A DNA stretch of 64,000 nt from an uncultured Lachnospiraceae bacterium (GTDB lineage Bacteria; Bacillota; Clostridia; Lachnospirales; Lachnospiraceae), in contig CAQGLR010000019.1 in assembly GCA_948794795.1 (NCBI GenBank), positions 17,054-81,053 of the forward strand, in the 5' to 3' direction. The notes beneath the pieces are model-generated. The model saw nothing but the letters and a program-made list of their open reading frames with translations. It ran no database searches and was not told the DNA's origin. Positions 33,509 to 42,333 of the stretch are shown here, in pieces. The number at the start of each line of letters is the position of its first letter. Position 1 is the stretch's first letter. A program made the position numbers and the translations under genes.

Positions 33509-34648
33509 TTACCATATCCTGTACTGCCCGCTTAATGCCAGCACAGCAAACATATAAAGACAGTTATCATAATACCTTCTCTCCCCTGTCCTCATTGGCA
33601 TATTCCAGAATATATGTACCCACTTAAGTGCAGAAATATCACTGCTTATTAAAGATGCCTGTGCAACTGTAGCAAGCAGGCCGGCAGGATGCAGTACCTT
33701 TTCTTCTGTTTCCCTGCCATCAGTTGTATAAACTATATCAAAACCTTCTTTATATTTATTATCAAAAAAATGCTGTAATTTTGAAGCTGTACAGCTGCTC
33801 CACAATTTATAATTATCATCTTCCATTCCAGGCCATATATTATCAAGTGCAATATTAGCAATAGTCCTGTAAGCATCACTATAAAACCAGTCATGCCTTC
33901 CAAATATTTCCTGTTTTTCATATGGTGTCCCATCAAAATAACTATATTCAGGACTTAAGCCTGTTATACTGTCACATGCTTTTTGTAAATATTCCCTGCT
34001 TGCTTCTGCTGCCTTTTTCCAGAAACTACTATCCTCTTTACTGCCCCATAATGCAAAAAGCCTGTAAAAATGTGGCAGATGGTATGACGGGTCAGTAAAA
34101 TCACATTCCGGCACAAACCTTATCAAATAATTATCCATATCCCACATATTTCTTCCAATGCCATTATCTTCTTTGTGTATACAAGTATAAAGAAGTTTTT
34201 TTGCCTCTTTTGAATAGCAGAAAATTCCCTCGCCATCACCCCACCTGTGTGAAGCAAATAAGAGTGCCATTGCAAAAAATTCCTCACCATCTGGAGCTGG
34301 TGAATCTGCATTTTTCATTCCGTCACATGCAACTGACCATGCAAAATAACCAGTATTCCTGCCATAATCTATATACATATAAGTCCTTGCAAATTTCCAC
34401 AAGAAGTCAAACTCTTTCTTATGGTCTGTCTGCACACACATCATCATCCCATAAGACATTCCCTCTGTACGTACATCATGGTTTCCTGTATCCTCAATGT
34501 AAGCCATCTCCCTGTCTTCTGTCATATAGAAAAATTTATTTTCACCATAAAATATTTCATTAAAACAATTTGAAACCTTCTTTTCTATTTCTTTATGTGA
34601 ATATCCTGCTTCTGCAAAAATATTTTTATAATTTATATTAGAATACAT
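33509..34648 (-). CDS. GH8 reducing-end xylose-releasing exo-oligoxylanase
   Basis: 379 residues, no signal peptide. GH8 landmarks: RTEGMSYGMMM with probable general acid E62, SPAPDGEEFFAMALLFASHRWG region, HDWFYSDAYR, and GLLATVAQASL. The length and motifs match Rex enzymes, which remove xylose from the reducing end of xylo-oligosaccharides in the cytoplasm. It acts after import by the ABC transporter and supplies xylose to the pentose pathway. The gene starts 49 bp after the chemoreceptor stop, so both are probably one transcript. ATG 34648 follows an AAAGG site. Confidence 0.9.
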   Translation of the reverse strand: MYSNINYKNIFAEAGYSHKEIEKKVSNCFNEIFYGENKFFYMTEDREMAYIEDTGNHDVRTEGMSYGMMMCVQTDHKKEFDFLWKFARTYMYIDYGRNTGYFAWSVACDGMKNADSPAPDGEEFFAMALLFASHRWGDGEGIFCYSKEAKKLLYTCIHKEDNGIGRNMWDMDNYLIRFVPECDFTDPSYHLPHFYRLFALWGSKEDSSFWKKAAEASREYLQKACDSITGLSPEYSYFDGTPYEKQEIFGRHDWFYSDAYRTIANIALDNIWPGMEDDNYKLWSSCTASKLQHFFDNKYKEGFDIVYTTDGRETEEKVLHPAGLLATVAQASLISSDISALKWVHIFWNMPMRTGERRYYDNCLYMFAVLALSGQYRIW

Positions 34649-34697
34649 AAAAACAACCTTTCTTTACTTAGGTTTTATAATATAATATCTTCTGGTA

Positions 34698-36743
34698 TTA
34701 TAATTTAAAGCTTGATACTTGTGATTTTAAACTTTCAGAAAGCTCCATTAATAAATGGATTTTTTCATTATATGAATTTATATCCTCTGAAATTGATTCC
34801 ATTGTTGCACTGGTTTCTTCACAATTTGCAGCATTTTGTTCTGATATTGCAGAAAGTTTATCTACAATAATATTTAATGCTTTCTGCTGTTTCTCTATTC
34901 TTTCATTGCTGTCATTTATATTATTGCTTACATCTTCAACAGATAAAATTTCCATCTTCAAGTTTTCAAACCCTTTAATTGCCAGTTCCAGTTCTTTTTT
35001 TTGTTTATCAAGAATATCATTAAGTTTTACAGTCTCTGCTATACTTGCATCTGAATTATTAACCAGGTCATTTACAAGTTTTTCAATATCCCCGGCACTT
35101 TCTGCGCTTCCATCAGCCAGTTTCCTGATTTCATCAGCAACTACTGCAAAGCCTTTGCCAGCTTCACCTGCCCTCGCTGCCTCTATTGAAGCATTTAATG
35201 ACAACAGGTTAGTCTGTTCCGTTATATTCTTAATAATATCAACAGCTTCCTTTATTTTTCCACTCGATACATTTGTTGCCTGTGTTTTTGTAGCAACTTC
35301 AGTTATGCCATTTACTGTTTTTCCAGAAATATCTGTTAAATCATTAAATATATCTGCCATATTTCTAAACAGGCTTGCCGTTTTAGTTACTGCTGATTCC
35401 AGACAGGCTATATTATCTGAATTATGTTTTAATTCATCTGCAATTAATTTCATTTGCCTTCCAGCTTCTGCAGTATCTTGTGCCTGGTCTGCAGCACCAT
35501 TTGCTATTTCTTCTACTGCAGTATTTATATTAGAAACTGCACCATATATTTCTGTAAACCCTTTTAAAAATTCCTGGTTGCTGTTATCAAGTTCTGTTGC
35601 TTTCTCTGTCACTCCCGAAACTATATCTTTTAAATTGTCCTGTAAATACTTTACAGAAGTACTTATCTGCCCAATCTCATCACTTCTTTTTATGTATCCA
35701 CTTATTATGCCATCATCAGATATATACCCCTCTCCAAGTTTATTTACTGCTTTATTTATTATAGTTAAAGGTTTTAAAACCAACATAAGGAATACAAATG
35801 ATAACATAGTTATACCTGCAGCAGCTAATACACAGATAACAATTAAAGTTGCTTCTATTTTTTGTACAGATGCAAATATTTCAGTTTCTGGAGCTTCCAT
35901 TATAAATACCCAGCCCTTGCTTTCCATATAATAATATGATGACAGATACTTATTACTTCCAGCTTTGTACCCAATATAGCCACTTTTATTACTGCTATTA
36001 TCTTTTAGCTTTTTTAATAAATCTTGTATGTAATTCTCTTCTGCAATTGCTGCTATTTTTTCTTTGTCATTATTAAAAATATATTCCCCAGTTTTAACAT
36101 TTATAAGATAAAACTTACTGCTTTCCAAGCCATTTTTAGGAAGCTTGTTTATTTCTTCAAATAATCCTGTTGTTAATACTGCTCCTCCTACAAATCCCAA
36201 AGGCTTGCCATCACTGCCATAACAAGCCCTGTACATTGCTATAACCTGCTGCTGGCTTGCTGGGGACATAATAATGCCTGTATTATATACACCATCTGCC
36301 TTGAGCAGTGAGTCCTGGAGTTGTTTTAATGAATCATCTTTTCTCATTACCAGTCCGGGAACAGACGGGTTTGTATGTACAAGTACATTTGAATTCCAGT
36401 CACATATATATATCCCTTCAAGATACTTTTTATCAGCACTTAAAGTTTCTGTATATTTTTGTGCTGCTGCCACAGCTTCCTTATTATCTGGTCCTGATAA
36501 TAAAGCTGCCACTTCCCCTGCCCTGCTGTATGCTGTAAGAAACTCTTCTGATGAATATATATAATCTTCTATAATTTTAGCCCTGTCTGTAGATATGGTC
36601 TGCATATTATCTGTTGTTATTTTCTTCATATTTGAAGATACAGAAAAACTAATAAATAAAAACAGGCATATCATAACTGCTGCCTGCATAACGGCTATAT
36701 AAACTGCTGCTTTAATACTTATCCTGCTCTTTTTTTTATCCAT
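34698..36743 (-). CDS. methyl-accepting chemotaxis protein with Cache-type sensor domain, in the xylan operon
   Basis: Start set at ATG 36743 (681 residues), 7 bp after GGAGG. One N-terminal membrane helix (AAVYIAVMQAAVMICLFLF), an extracellular dCache-like region (about 40-300) with YICDWNSNVLVHTNPSVPG, a second helix (TLIVICVLAAAGITML), HAMP, then the MCP coil with tip EQTNLLSLNASIEAARAGEAG. It should sense an extracellular ligand and signal to CheA. It sits between the sugar ABC permease genes and GH8, which suggests taxis toward xylan fragments, perhaps through the binding protein (inference). A terminator hairpin precedes it. Confidence 0.92.
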   Translation of the reverse strand: MDKKKSRISIKAAVYIAVMQAAVMICLFLFISFSVSSNMKKITTDNMQTISTDRAKIIEDYIYSSEEFLTAYSRAGEVAALLSGPDNKEAVAAAQKYTETLSADKKYLEGIYICDWNSNVLVHTNPSVPGLVMRKDDSLKQLQDSLLKADGVYNTGIIMSPASQQQVIAMYRACYGSDGKPLGFVGGAVLTTGLFEEINKLPKNGLESSKFYLINVKTGEYIFNNDKEKIAAIAEENYIQDLLKKLKDNSSNKSGYIGYKAGSNKYLSSYYYMESKGWVFIMEAPETEIFASVQKIEATLIVICVLAAAGITMLSFVFLMLVLKPLTIINKAVNKLGEGYISDDGIISGYIKRSDEIGQISTSVKYLQDNLKDIVSGVTEKATELDNSNQEFLKGFTEIYGAVSNINTAVEEIANGAADQAQDTAEAGRQMKLIADELKHNSDNIACLESAVTKTASLFRNMADIFNDLTDISGKTVNGITEVATKTQATNVSSGKIKEAVDIIKNITEQTNLLSLNASIEAARAGEAGKGFAVVADEIRKLADGSAESAGDIEKLVNDLVNNSDASIAETVKLNDILDKQKKELELAIKGFENLKMEILSVEDVSNNINDSNERIEKQQKALNIIVDKLSAISEQNAANCEETSATMESISEDINSYNEKIHLLMELSESLKSQVSSFKL

Positions 36744-36825
36744 ATTAATCCTCCATTCCGTCTCTGGCAGCTTGAATATTGGTTTCTGGTAAAACATGCA
36801 ATTCTTTTCCAAATAATAATAAAAG

Positions 36826-36860
36826 TTATATTCTGGCAATATTCAACTGCCAGAATATAA
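36826..36860 (-). terminator. terminator between the ABC permease genes and the chemoreceptor
   Basis: Perfect 13-bp stem TTATATTCTGGCA / TGCCAGAATATAA with a 9-base loop, followed on the minus strand by ACTTTTATTATTATTT. It lies 84 bp after the permease stop. Confidence 0.8.
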
Positions 36861-36943
36861 CCTTGGCTAAAATTTCAAAAATTATAATATCTGCCTGCAG
36901 TCCATACCAGTAAAACTATCTGTATTGTCCAGCAGCTTTATTA

Positions 36944-37855
36944 TTATTCCTTTACACCACCAAGTGTAAGCCCTGTTACAAAGTATTTCTGTAAAAATGG
37001 GTAAATACATATTATAGGGAGCATTGTAATAATAGTTGCAGCTGCCCTTACAGAAGCTGGTGTTACTGCGCCTACAGCGTTTTTCATTGATTCTGCTGTT
37101 GCACCAGTTTGAGTTACTGATGATAAAAGCTTCATCAGTTCATACTGTAATGTTGTATATTCACCACTCATACGGTTGTAAAGCATTGCATCAAACCATG
37201 AATTCCACTGTCCTACTGCTACAAATAATGCAACTGTGGCATAAACAGGTTTGCATAATGGTGATATGATTTTTATAAAAATTGTTGTATAACCAGCACC
37301 ATCAAGCTGGGCTGATTCTACAAGGCTGTCTGGAAGCCCGTTCATATATGTACGTATTACAAGCATATTAAATGCACTAATCATACCTGGAACTATATAT
37401 ACCCAGAAAGAATTAGTAAGTCCAAGGTTTTTAAATAATATAAACGTAGGAATAAGACCGCCATTTACATACATTGTTATAACCCAGAAAAGAGATAACT
37501 GTTTACGGAACATAAAACGTGGCCTGCTTACAATAAAAGCTAAAATTGCATTCATAACCAGTGCTGTCACTGTACCAATTATAGTACGTGCAACTGTAAT
37601 AAATGCTCCTGTTATAAGATTGTTCTTCTGTAATACTGTTGTATAATTCTTGAATGTAAATTTTCTTGGAAGTAAATATATACCACCCTTCAAAGCATCT
37701 GTACCATCATTAAGTGATATTGCCAGGGTATTTATTACGGGATATAAAGTAATAACTACAAAAAGAATCATAAATATTGAATTAAAAACAGTAAATGCTA
37801 TGTCGGCAGTAGATGATTTTTTTCTGTGTTTATTTTTCTTTTCTATATTTTCCAT
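36944..37855 (-). CDS. carbohydrate ABC transporter permease (LplC/YtcP type)
   Basis: Start set at ATG 37855 (303 residues) behind GGAGGG; the longer frame begins with an unlikely TTG. Six hydrophobic segments follow a Lys-rich N-terminus. The EAA loop reads LVESAQLDGAGYTTIFIKIISPL-type (landmarks ESAQLDGAG and SPLCKP), which contacts the ATPase. The end ILTL-type GLTLGGVKE is typical of this family. With the preceding permease and the lipoprotein it forms an importer for oligosaccharides, here probably xylo-oligosaccharides. No ATPase gene is in the window; such systems often share a distant MsmK-like ATPase. Confidence 0.93.
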   Translation of the reverse strand: MENIEKKNKHRKKSSTADIAFTVFNSIFMILFVVITLYPVINTLAISLNDGTDALKGGIYLLPRKFTFKNYTTVLQKNNLITGAFITVARTIIGTVTALVMNAILAFIVSRPRFMFRKQLSLFWVITMYVNGGLIPTFILFKNLGLTNSFWVYIVPGMISAFNMLVIRTYMNGLPDSLVESAQLDGAGYTTIFIKIISPLCKPVYATVALFVAVGQWNSWFDAMLYNRMSGEYTTLQYELMKLLSSVTQTGATAESMKNAVGAVTPASVRAAATIITMLPIICIYPFLQKYFVTGLTLGGVKE

Positions 37856-37869
37856 AGACAATCCCTCCT

Positions 37870-38823
37870 TTAATACAGCCTTTCTTCACCACTGCGCTTT
37901 GCAATCTGGTTTGCAATAACAATTAACAGGATACTTACAACACTCTTGAATATACCAGCTGCAGTACCTATAGCATAATCACCCTGGCTTATGCCCCATT
38001 TCAGTACATAAATATCTATTGTTTCTGATACACTCTTTACAAGCCCGTTACCAAGCAGGTATTGGATTTCAAATCCTGCATTAAGTATATTACCAACATT
38101 CATAAGTAGCAGGATAATTATAGTAGGCTTAATTCCTGGAAGGGTTACATGCATAATCTTTGCCAGCCTTCCGGCACCATCTATAGATGCTGCTTCATAC
38201 AATGAAGGGTCAATAGATGTTATTGCTGACAGGTAAATAATTGCATTCCATCCTGTTTCTTTCCATACATTGGCAAATGCTACTATTGGCCAGAAGTATG
38301 AAGTATGTGCAAAGAAATCAACTGAATGTTCTGTTAAATGGAAATTTTTTAAAAGTTCATTTACTATACCTGTACCACTTAATGCATCATGTAAAATACC
38401 AGTAACTATAATCCATGAAAGAAAGTGTGGCAGGTAAGATACTGTCTGGATTACCTTCTTGGTGCGTCTCTGCCTTATTTCATTTAACAGTATTGCAAAT
38501 AAAATTGCCATTACAAATGTTACTACCAGGTTAATCAATCCCATCGCCAGCGTATTTCTTATTACCCTGATAAAAGTTGAATCTGAAAAAAGCCGTTTAA
38601 ATTTATCAAGCCCCACAAACTCTGAATGTAACAAACCCTTTACAGGTTTATAATTCTGGAATGCCATAAGCCATCCGCCTAAAGGCAGGTAATAAAAGAT
38701 AATCCCATATATAACTATAACTGCAGACCAGAATAAAAGAACTTTCTGCTGTTTTACTTCTTTCCAGGTGATTTTAACTTTCATTTCAGTTTCAGCCTGT
38801 TTCTTCTTTTTCTTAGCAGACAT
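37870..38823 (-). CDS. carbohydrate ABC transporter permease (LplB type)
   Basis: 317 residues behind GGGAGG. A Lys-rich cytoplasmic tail (SAKKKKKQAETEMK) leads into six membrane segments. The EAA loop is LYEAASIDGAGRLAKIMHVTLPG (landmarks EAASIDGAG, LPGIKP). The C-terminus RSGEERLY fits LplB-like permeases. It pairs with the next permease, 14 bp downstream. Transport of xylan fragments is inferred from context, not from the sequence itself. Confidence 0.93.
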   Translation of the reverse strand: MSAKKKKKQAETEMKVKITWKEVKQQKVLLFWSAVIVIYGIIFYYLPLGGWLMAFQNYKPVKGLLHSEFVGLDKFKRLFSDSTFIRVIRNTLAMGLINLVVTFVMAILFAILLNEIRQRRTKKVIQTVSYLPHFLSWIIVTGILHDALSGTGIVNELLKNFHLTEHSVDFFAHTSYFWPIVAFANVWKETGWNAIIYLSAITSIDPSLYEAASIDGAGRLAKIMHVTLPGIKPTIIILLLMNVGNILNAGFEIQYLLGNGLVKSVSETIDIYVLKWGISQGDYAIGTAAGIFKSVVSILLIVIANQIAKRSGEERLY

Positions 38824-38869
38824 ATTTAACCTCCCTCCTGCGCCGCTTCCTGCGCATTATACAGTCTGC

Positions 38870-38902
38870 GGCAGGCATACGGCTACAGCCGTTATGCCTG
38901 CC
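38870..38902 (-). ncRNA. intercistronic stem-loop between binding protein and permease genes
   Basis: GGCAGGCATA-CGGC / GCCG-T-TATGCCTGCC forms a GC-rich stem with one bulge and a 4-base loop in otherwise AT-rich sequence. No T-run follows on the minus strand, so it looks like an mRNA 3' stabiliser or partial terminator. Such a hairpin lets the binding protein be made in excess over the permeases (family knowledge). Confidence 0.65.
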
Positions 38903-38927
38903 ATGCATCTTATTTTATGGATTTATT

Positions 38928-40616
38928 TTACTTATATTTTGCTGCTGCTTCCATTCTGCGGTCTAATTCTGTCTGCATTTCACTTAAAAAGTCTTCTGGT
39001 TTGCATTTTTTATATTCTTTCATATAATCATCCCATGCTTTGTCAAAGTTATCTGCCATAACTACTTTTGGAAGATATTCATGTTTTATTTCACCAATCT
39101 TTGTCCATGCCATTCCGCCATCTGTTTCAGTAGTAAGGTTATTAGAATAACTCCACATAGGATACCAGTCACCAGGAGCCTCACTTGTACCAAGCATTTC
39201 AACATATGTCTTTACACCGTATGCATCAAAACACTCCTTGACATCACTCTTAAGCCCGTCATAAAATTCACTTGCCTGGCCAGCTGGAGACATTGCATTA
39301 ATACCATCCCTGCTTGTTCCGAGATACTGTGGGAAATATGAATATGTACAAAGATGTGAAGCCTTGTATGCAGTATCAGAACATTGTGTTCTCATTTCAT
39401 CTGTACGTGAAAATTCTCCTTTATCATTTACCTGGTAGTCTTTACCCTCTTCACCCCAGAAACGTAAATCGTGTATTTCCTGGCTTAACAGGTCATTAAC
39501 AAACTTAGCAGCTGCGTCTGGATCATCACAGCTTGTAGTAATTGCAAGGCCTGTACCAGTATTTACTACACCGCCTGAGTTATGCCACTGGTTTGTCTTG
39601 CTTTCATCTATTGTAATTGGAAGTGGGACATAGCTGCATCCCTGTTTATCAAGGCCTGCTGATTTAATTGCATCACCTGCTGTATATGCAAAATCCCACC
39701 ACTGGTCTATCATTCCAAGTACACGTCCGCTTGAAAGCTTTGCAATATACTCATCATATGTCTGTGTAAATGATTCCCTGTCCACAATACCTTTATGGTA
39801 TTCTTCATTTAACTTTTTAAAATACCTGACTGCTGTGTCTGTTGTATTATAGTCAATTACCTTTAATGTCTGTGGGTCTACTATACAAGAACCATCATTT
39901 GGATAACCGTCAAGGAACTGTGGTGCATTCTCAAGGCAGAAATAACGCCAGTCCTCACAAAGTATTGTATATGGTATGTTCTCTGTACCATCTTCCATCT
40001 TAGGGTTTTCTTTATTATATCTTTCAATCAGGTCAAAATACTGGTCCATTGTCTTAACCTCGGGATATCCAGCCCATTTAAGCACTCTTGTCTGTATCCA
40101 GAAAGCTTCATCATTGTGTTCACAGGCTTTCTCTTCACCATATATATTGCTAAACTGCGGAATCCAGTATATATGCCCGTCATCCTGGCGTAATGAATCC
40201 CATTCCTGCTCTGTGAAAAATTCTTTAATATTTGGATACTTTTCAATATATTCATCAAGTGCTACAAGTGCACCAGCATCATATAACTGTGGTGTACCAC
40301 TTCCGCCTTCTATAAAATCAGGATAATCACCACCAGCAATAATTGTACCTATTGCCTCTTCTGCAGTCTGGCCTGTAAGCCAGGTTTCCTTAACCTTTAC
40401 ACCTGTCTTTTCTGCAATAATCTTCTGTATCTCATTGTCGTCATTAATTTCTGAACCAGGTGTTGCAAAAAATGCTGTAAACTCTTTTATACCACTGCCA
40501 GAACTTCCGCCTCCTGACTTTTTACTATCGCTTCCACCGCCACCTCCACAGCCGGTAACAAGCACTGCTGACATTAAAGTAACAGCCATTAAAGTTTTAA
40601 CGTGCCTTTTTCTCAT
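38928..40616 (-). CDS. ABC transporter substrate-binding lipoprotein for carbohydrate
   Basis: 562 residues. The signal peptide ends in a lipobox LVTGC with C23, followed by a Gly/Ser linker, so the protein is a membrane-anchored lipoprotein. The mature part reads as a large type of family 1 extracellular solute-binding protein (FFATPGSEINDDNEIQKIIAEKTG, then IEKYPNIKEFF, GMIDQWWDF, LRFWGEEGKDYQV), like LplA/YtcQ. It should bind xylo-oligosaccharides. It is the first gene of the importer operon, has its own direct-repeat operator and lies downstream of the two-component genes. Upstream RBS is GAGGAGG. Confidence 0.92.
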   Translation of the reverse strand: MRKRHVKTLMAVTLMSAVLVTGCGGGGGSDSKKSGGGSSGSGIKEFTAFFATPGSEINDDNEIQKIIAEKTGVKVKETWLTGQTAEEAIGTIIAGGDYPDFIEGGSGTPQLYDAGALVALDEYIEKYPNIKEFFTEQEWDSLRQDDGHIYWIPQFSNIYGEEKACEHNDEAFWIQTRVLKWAGYPEVKTMDQYFDLIERYNKENPKMEDGTENIPYTILCEDWRYFCLENAPQFLDGYPNDGSCIVDPQTLKVIDYNTTDTAVRYFKKLNEEYHKGIVDRESFTQTYDEYIAKLSSGRVLGMIDQWWDFAYTAGDAIKSAGLDKQGCSYVPLPITIDESKTNQWHNSGGVVNTGTGLAITTSCDDPDAAAKFVNDLLSQEIHDLRFWGEEGKDYQVNDKGEFSRTDEMRTQCSDTAYKASHLCTYSYFPQYLGTSRDGINAMSPAGQASEFYDGLKSDVKECFDAYGVKTYVEMLGTSEAPGDWYPMWSYSNNLTTETDGGMAWTKIGEIKHEYLPKVVMADNFDKAWDDYMKEYKKCKPEDFLSEMQTELDRRMEAAAKYK

Positions 40617-40688
40617 AATAAAACCTCCTCTTTTTTATTTTGTTAATAATAATTTTATAAAATAATGTAGTTGTATTCAATCTGATAA

Positions 40689-40724
40689 ACTATAGAAAAA
40701 ACCATGGTAAAGTATAGTATTAGG
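40689..40724 (-). promoter_or_regulatory. direct-repeat operator upstream of the binding-protein gene
   Basis: ACTATAGAAAAAAC (40689-40702) and AGTATAGTATTAGG (40711-40724) start 22 bp apart. The first shares 13 of 14 bases with the xylanase repeats. Read on the minus strand, CTATAGTT is followed after 4 bp by a weak -35 (AGATTG) and about 18 bp later by TATAAA. The site lies between the response regulator stop and the binding-protein gene. Confidence 0.58.
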
Positions 40725-40734
40725 ATAATGAAAC

Positions 40735-42333
40735 TTATGTCCTTGCTTTACGCCTGTATTTTGCAGGTGTACATCCTTTAGCACTTATAAATTTATTAAC
40801 AAAATAATCAAGATTATGGTATCCTGTTTCCTCTGCTACCTGGTATATCTTCTTGTCACTATGCACAAGAAGTCTTGCAGCTTCATCAAGCCTTACCTGG
40901 TTAAGATAATCCTTAAATGAACATCCATATTTTTTTCTGAACAACTGTCCAAGGTATGCGCTGTTTACATAATATTTTTCACTTAATCCTTTTAATGTAA
41001 GGTTTTCTGCAAAATTACTTTTAACCTCACGTTCAACTTCAGCCAGTACGCCCCTTGAAACATTTTTACGCAGCTGTGCAAGATACTCTGCATATTCACG
41101 GGCAAAGCTTAATATATGTGCCCTGCTTCCACGTCCAATCCCTTTTTTAAAAGAATGTTCACTTATTATTCTTAAGATTTCTTCCTGGTTAACATTATCA
41201 TCCTGCCTTGTTGCAAGATGTACAAGCTGGAATATAAGATAATTAATGTTAAGGTTCTGGATACCCCCTCCCGGGTATATTCCGCCAGTTTTCTGGATTT
41301 CCTCAAAAAAACAGTCTACAGCTTTCATTATTTCTATTGGCTCATTCTGTTCAACTGCAGTTAACAGTGAGTCAATTTCTTTCTTGCATAATATTGCCCC
41401 ATTATTGGAAACCTGTACTTCCTCATCATAATAATATATATCCTTGCTGTTTTTAAAACCCTGGCATGAGCGCAATATACATGCAGTACTATATGATTTC
41501 GCAATATTGCTTATATCATCAACCTTTTTCCCTGCCAGCATAATTACAGGAATTTTAGCTTCTGACCTTATAAATGAAAGAAAGTTTTCAAGATATTCTT
41601 TTTCTGTTTCTAAACTTTCTTCTGACATAAAGTCACAATATAAAAAACCAATATCATATATTTTTTCAATACCCGAAACATCAAAAACACAATAGTCTGC
41701 ATAATCATTCAGGTATTCTATACATACTTCAAACAATTTGCGCTGGCATGCCCTTTTTTCGTCATCAGACATTTCATCATCAAGCATGTTTTCTGCCAAT
41801 TCAATTTCTATATAACGTATACCGCCTTCAAAACGCATCTGTTTCCTTATACATTCTAAATTGACATCATCATATTTGCCACCTGTAACAGCAATTAAAT
41901 TTCTCGCAAGAAATGCCCTTTCCATCTTCTGGCTTGCCTTGTTTTTCTTTTCTTTATTTGCAGCAAGCCCGCTTACCTTGTGTAATGTTTCAAGCAACTG
42001 TTCTTTCTCTACAGGTTTTAAAATATAATCTATGCATTTATAACGCATTGCTTCTTGTGCATAAGAAAATTCTGCATAGCCACTTAGTATGACAAAATAA
42101 GCATCTGAAAGCTTTTCATCACGTATCTTCTGCAACAGACGGAGTCCTGAAATTACAGGCATATTTACATCTGCTATAATTAAATCTACACTATTATTTT
42201 TAAGAAAATCTAGTGCCTCATATCCGTCTGATGCAGTGCCTGCAATTATAAAACCTTCCTTTTCCCAATTAATTAAAACCTTTAATCCTTGCAAAATAAA
42301 ATGTTCATCATCTACAAGAAGTACTTTTAACAC
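40735..42333 (-). CDS. YesN-type response regulator with AraC DNA-binding domain
   Basis: 532 residues. Receiver domain (1-120): LLVDDEHFILQGLK, phospho-acceptor D55 in LIIADVNMPV, and Lys in LKPVEK. A long central region without a named fold follows, then two helix-turn-helix motifs of the AraC type at about 430-530 (LTLKGLSEKYYVNSAYLGQLFRKKYG region; IYQVAEETGYHNLDYFVNKF). The start overlaps the kinase stop by 7 bp, giving coupled translation. It is the likely regulator of the xylanase and importer promoters, which share repeats with 22-bp period, as expected for a tandem AraC-type dimer (inference). Confidence 0.93.
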   Translation of the reverse strand: MLKVLLVDDEHFILQGLKVLINWEKEGFIIAGTASDGYEALDFLKNNSVDLIIADVNMPVISGLRLLQKIRDEKLSDAYFVILSGYAEFSYAQEAMRYKCIDYILKPVEKEQLLETLHKVSGLAANKEKKNKASQKMERAFLARNLIAVTGGKYDDVNLECIRKQMRFEGGIRYIEIELAENMLDDEMSDDEKRACQRKLFEVCIEYLNDYADYCVFDVSGIEKIYDIGFLYCDFMSEESLETEKEYLENFLSFIRSEAKIPVIMLAGKKVDDISNIAKSYSTACILRSCQGFKNSKDIYYYDEEVQVSNNGAILCKKEIDSLLTAVEQNEPIEIMKAVDCFFEEIQKTGGIYPGGGIQNLNINYLIFQLVHLATRQDDNVNQEEILRIISEHSFKKGIGRGSRAHILSFAREYAEYLAQLRKNVSRGVLAEVEREVKSNFAENLTLKGLSEKYYVNSAYLGQLFRKKYGCSFKDYLNQVRLDEAARLLVHSDKKIYQVAEETGYHNLDYFVNKFISAKGCTPAKYRRKART

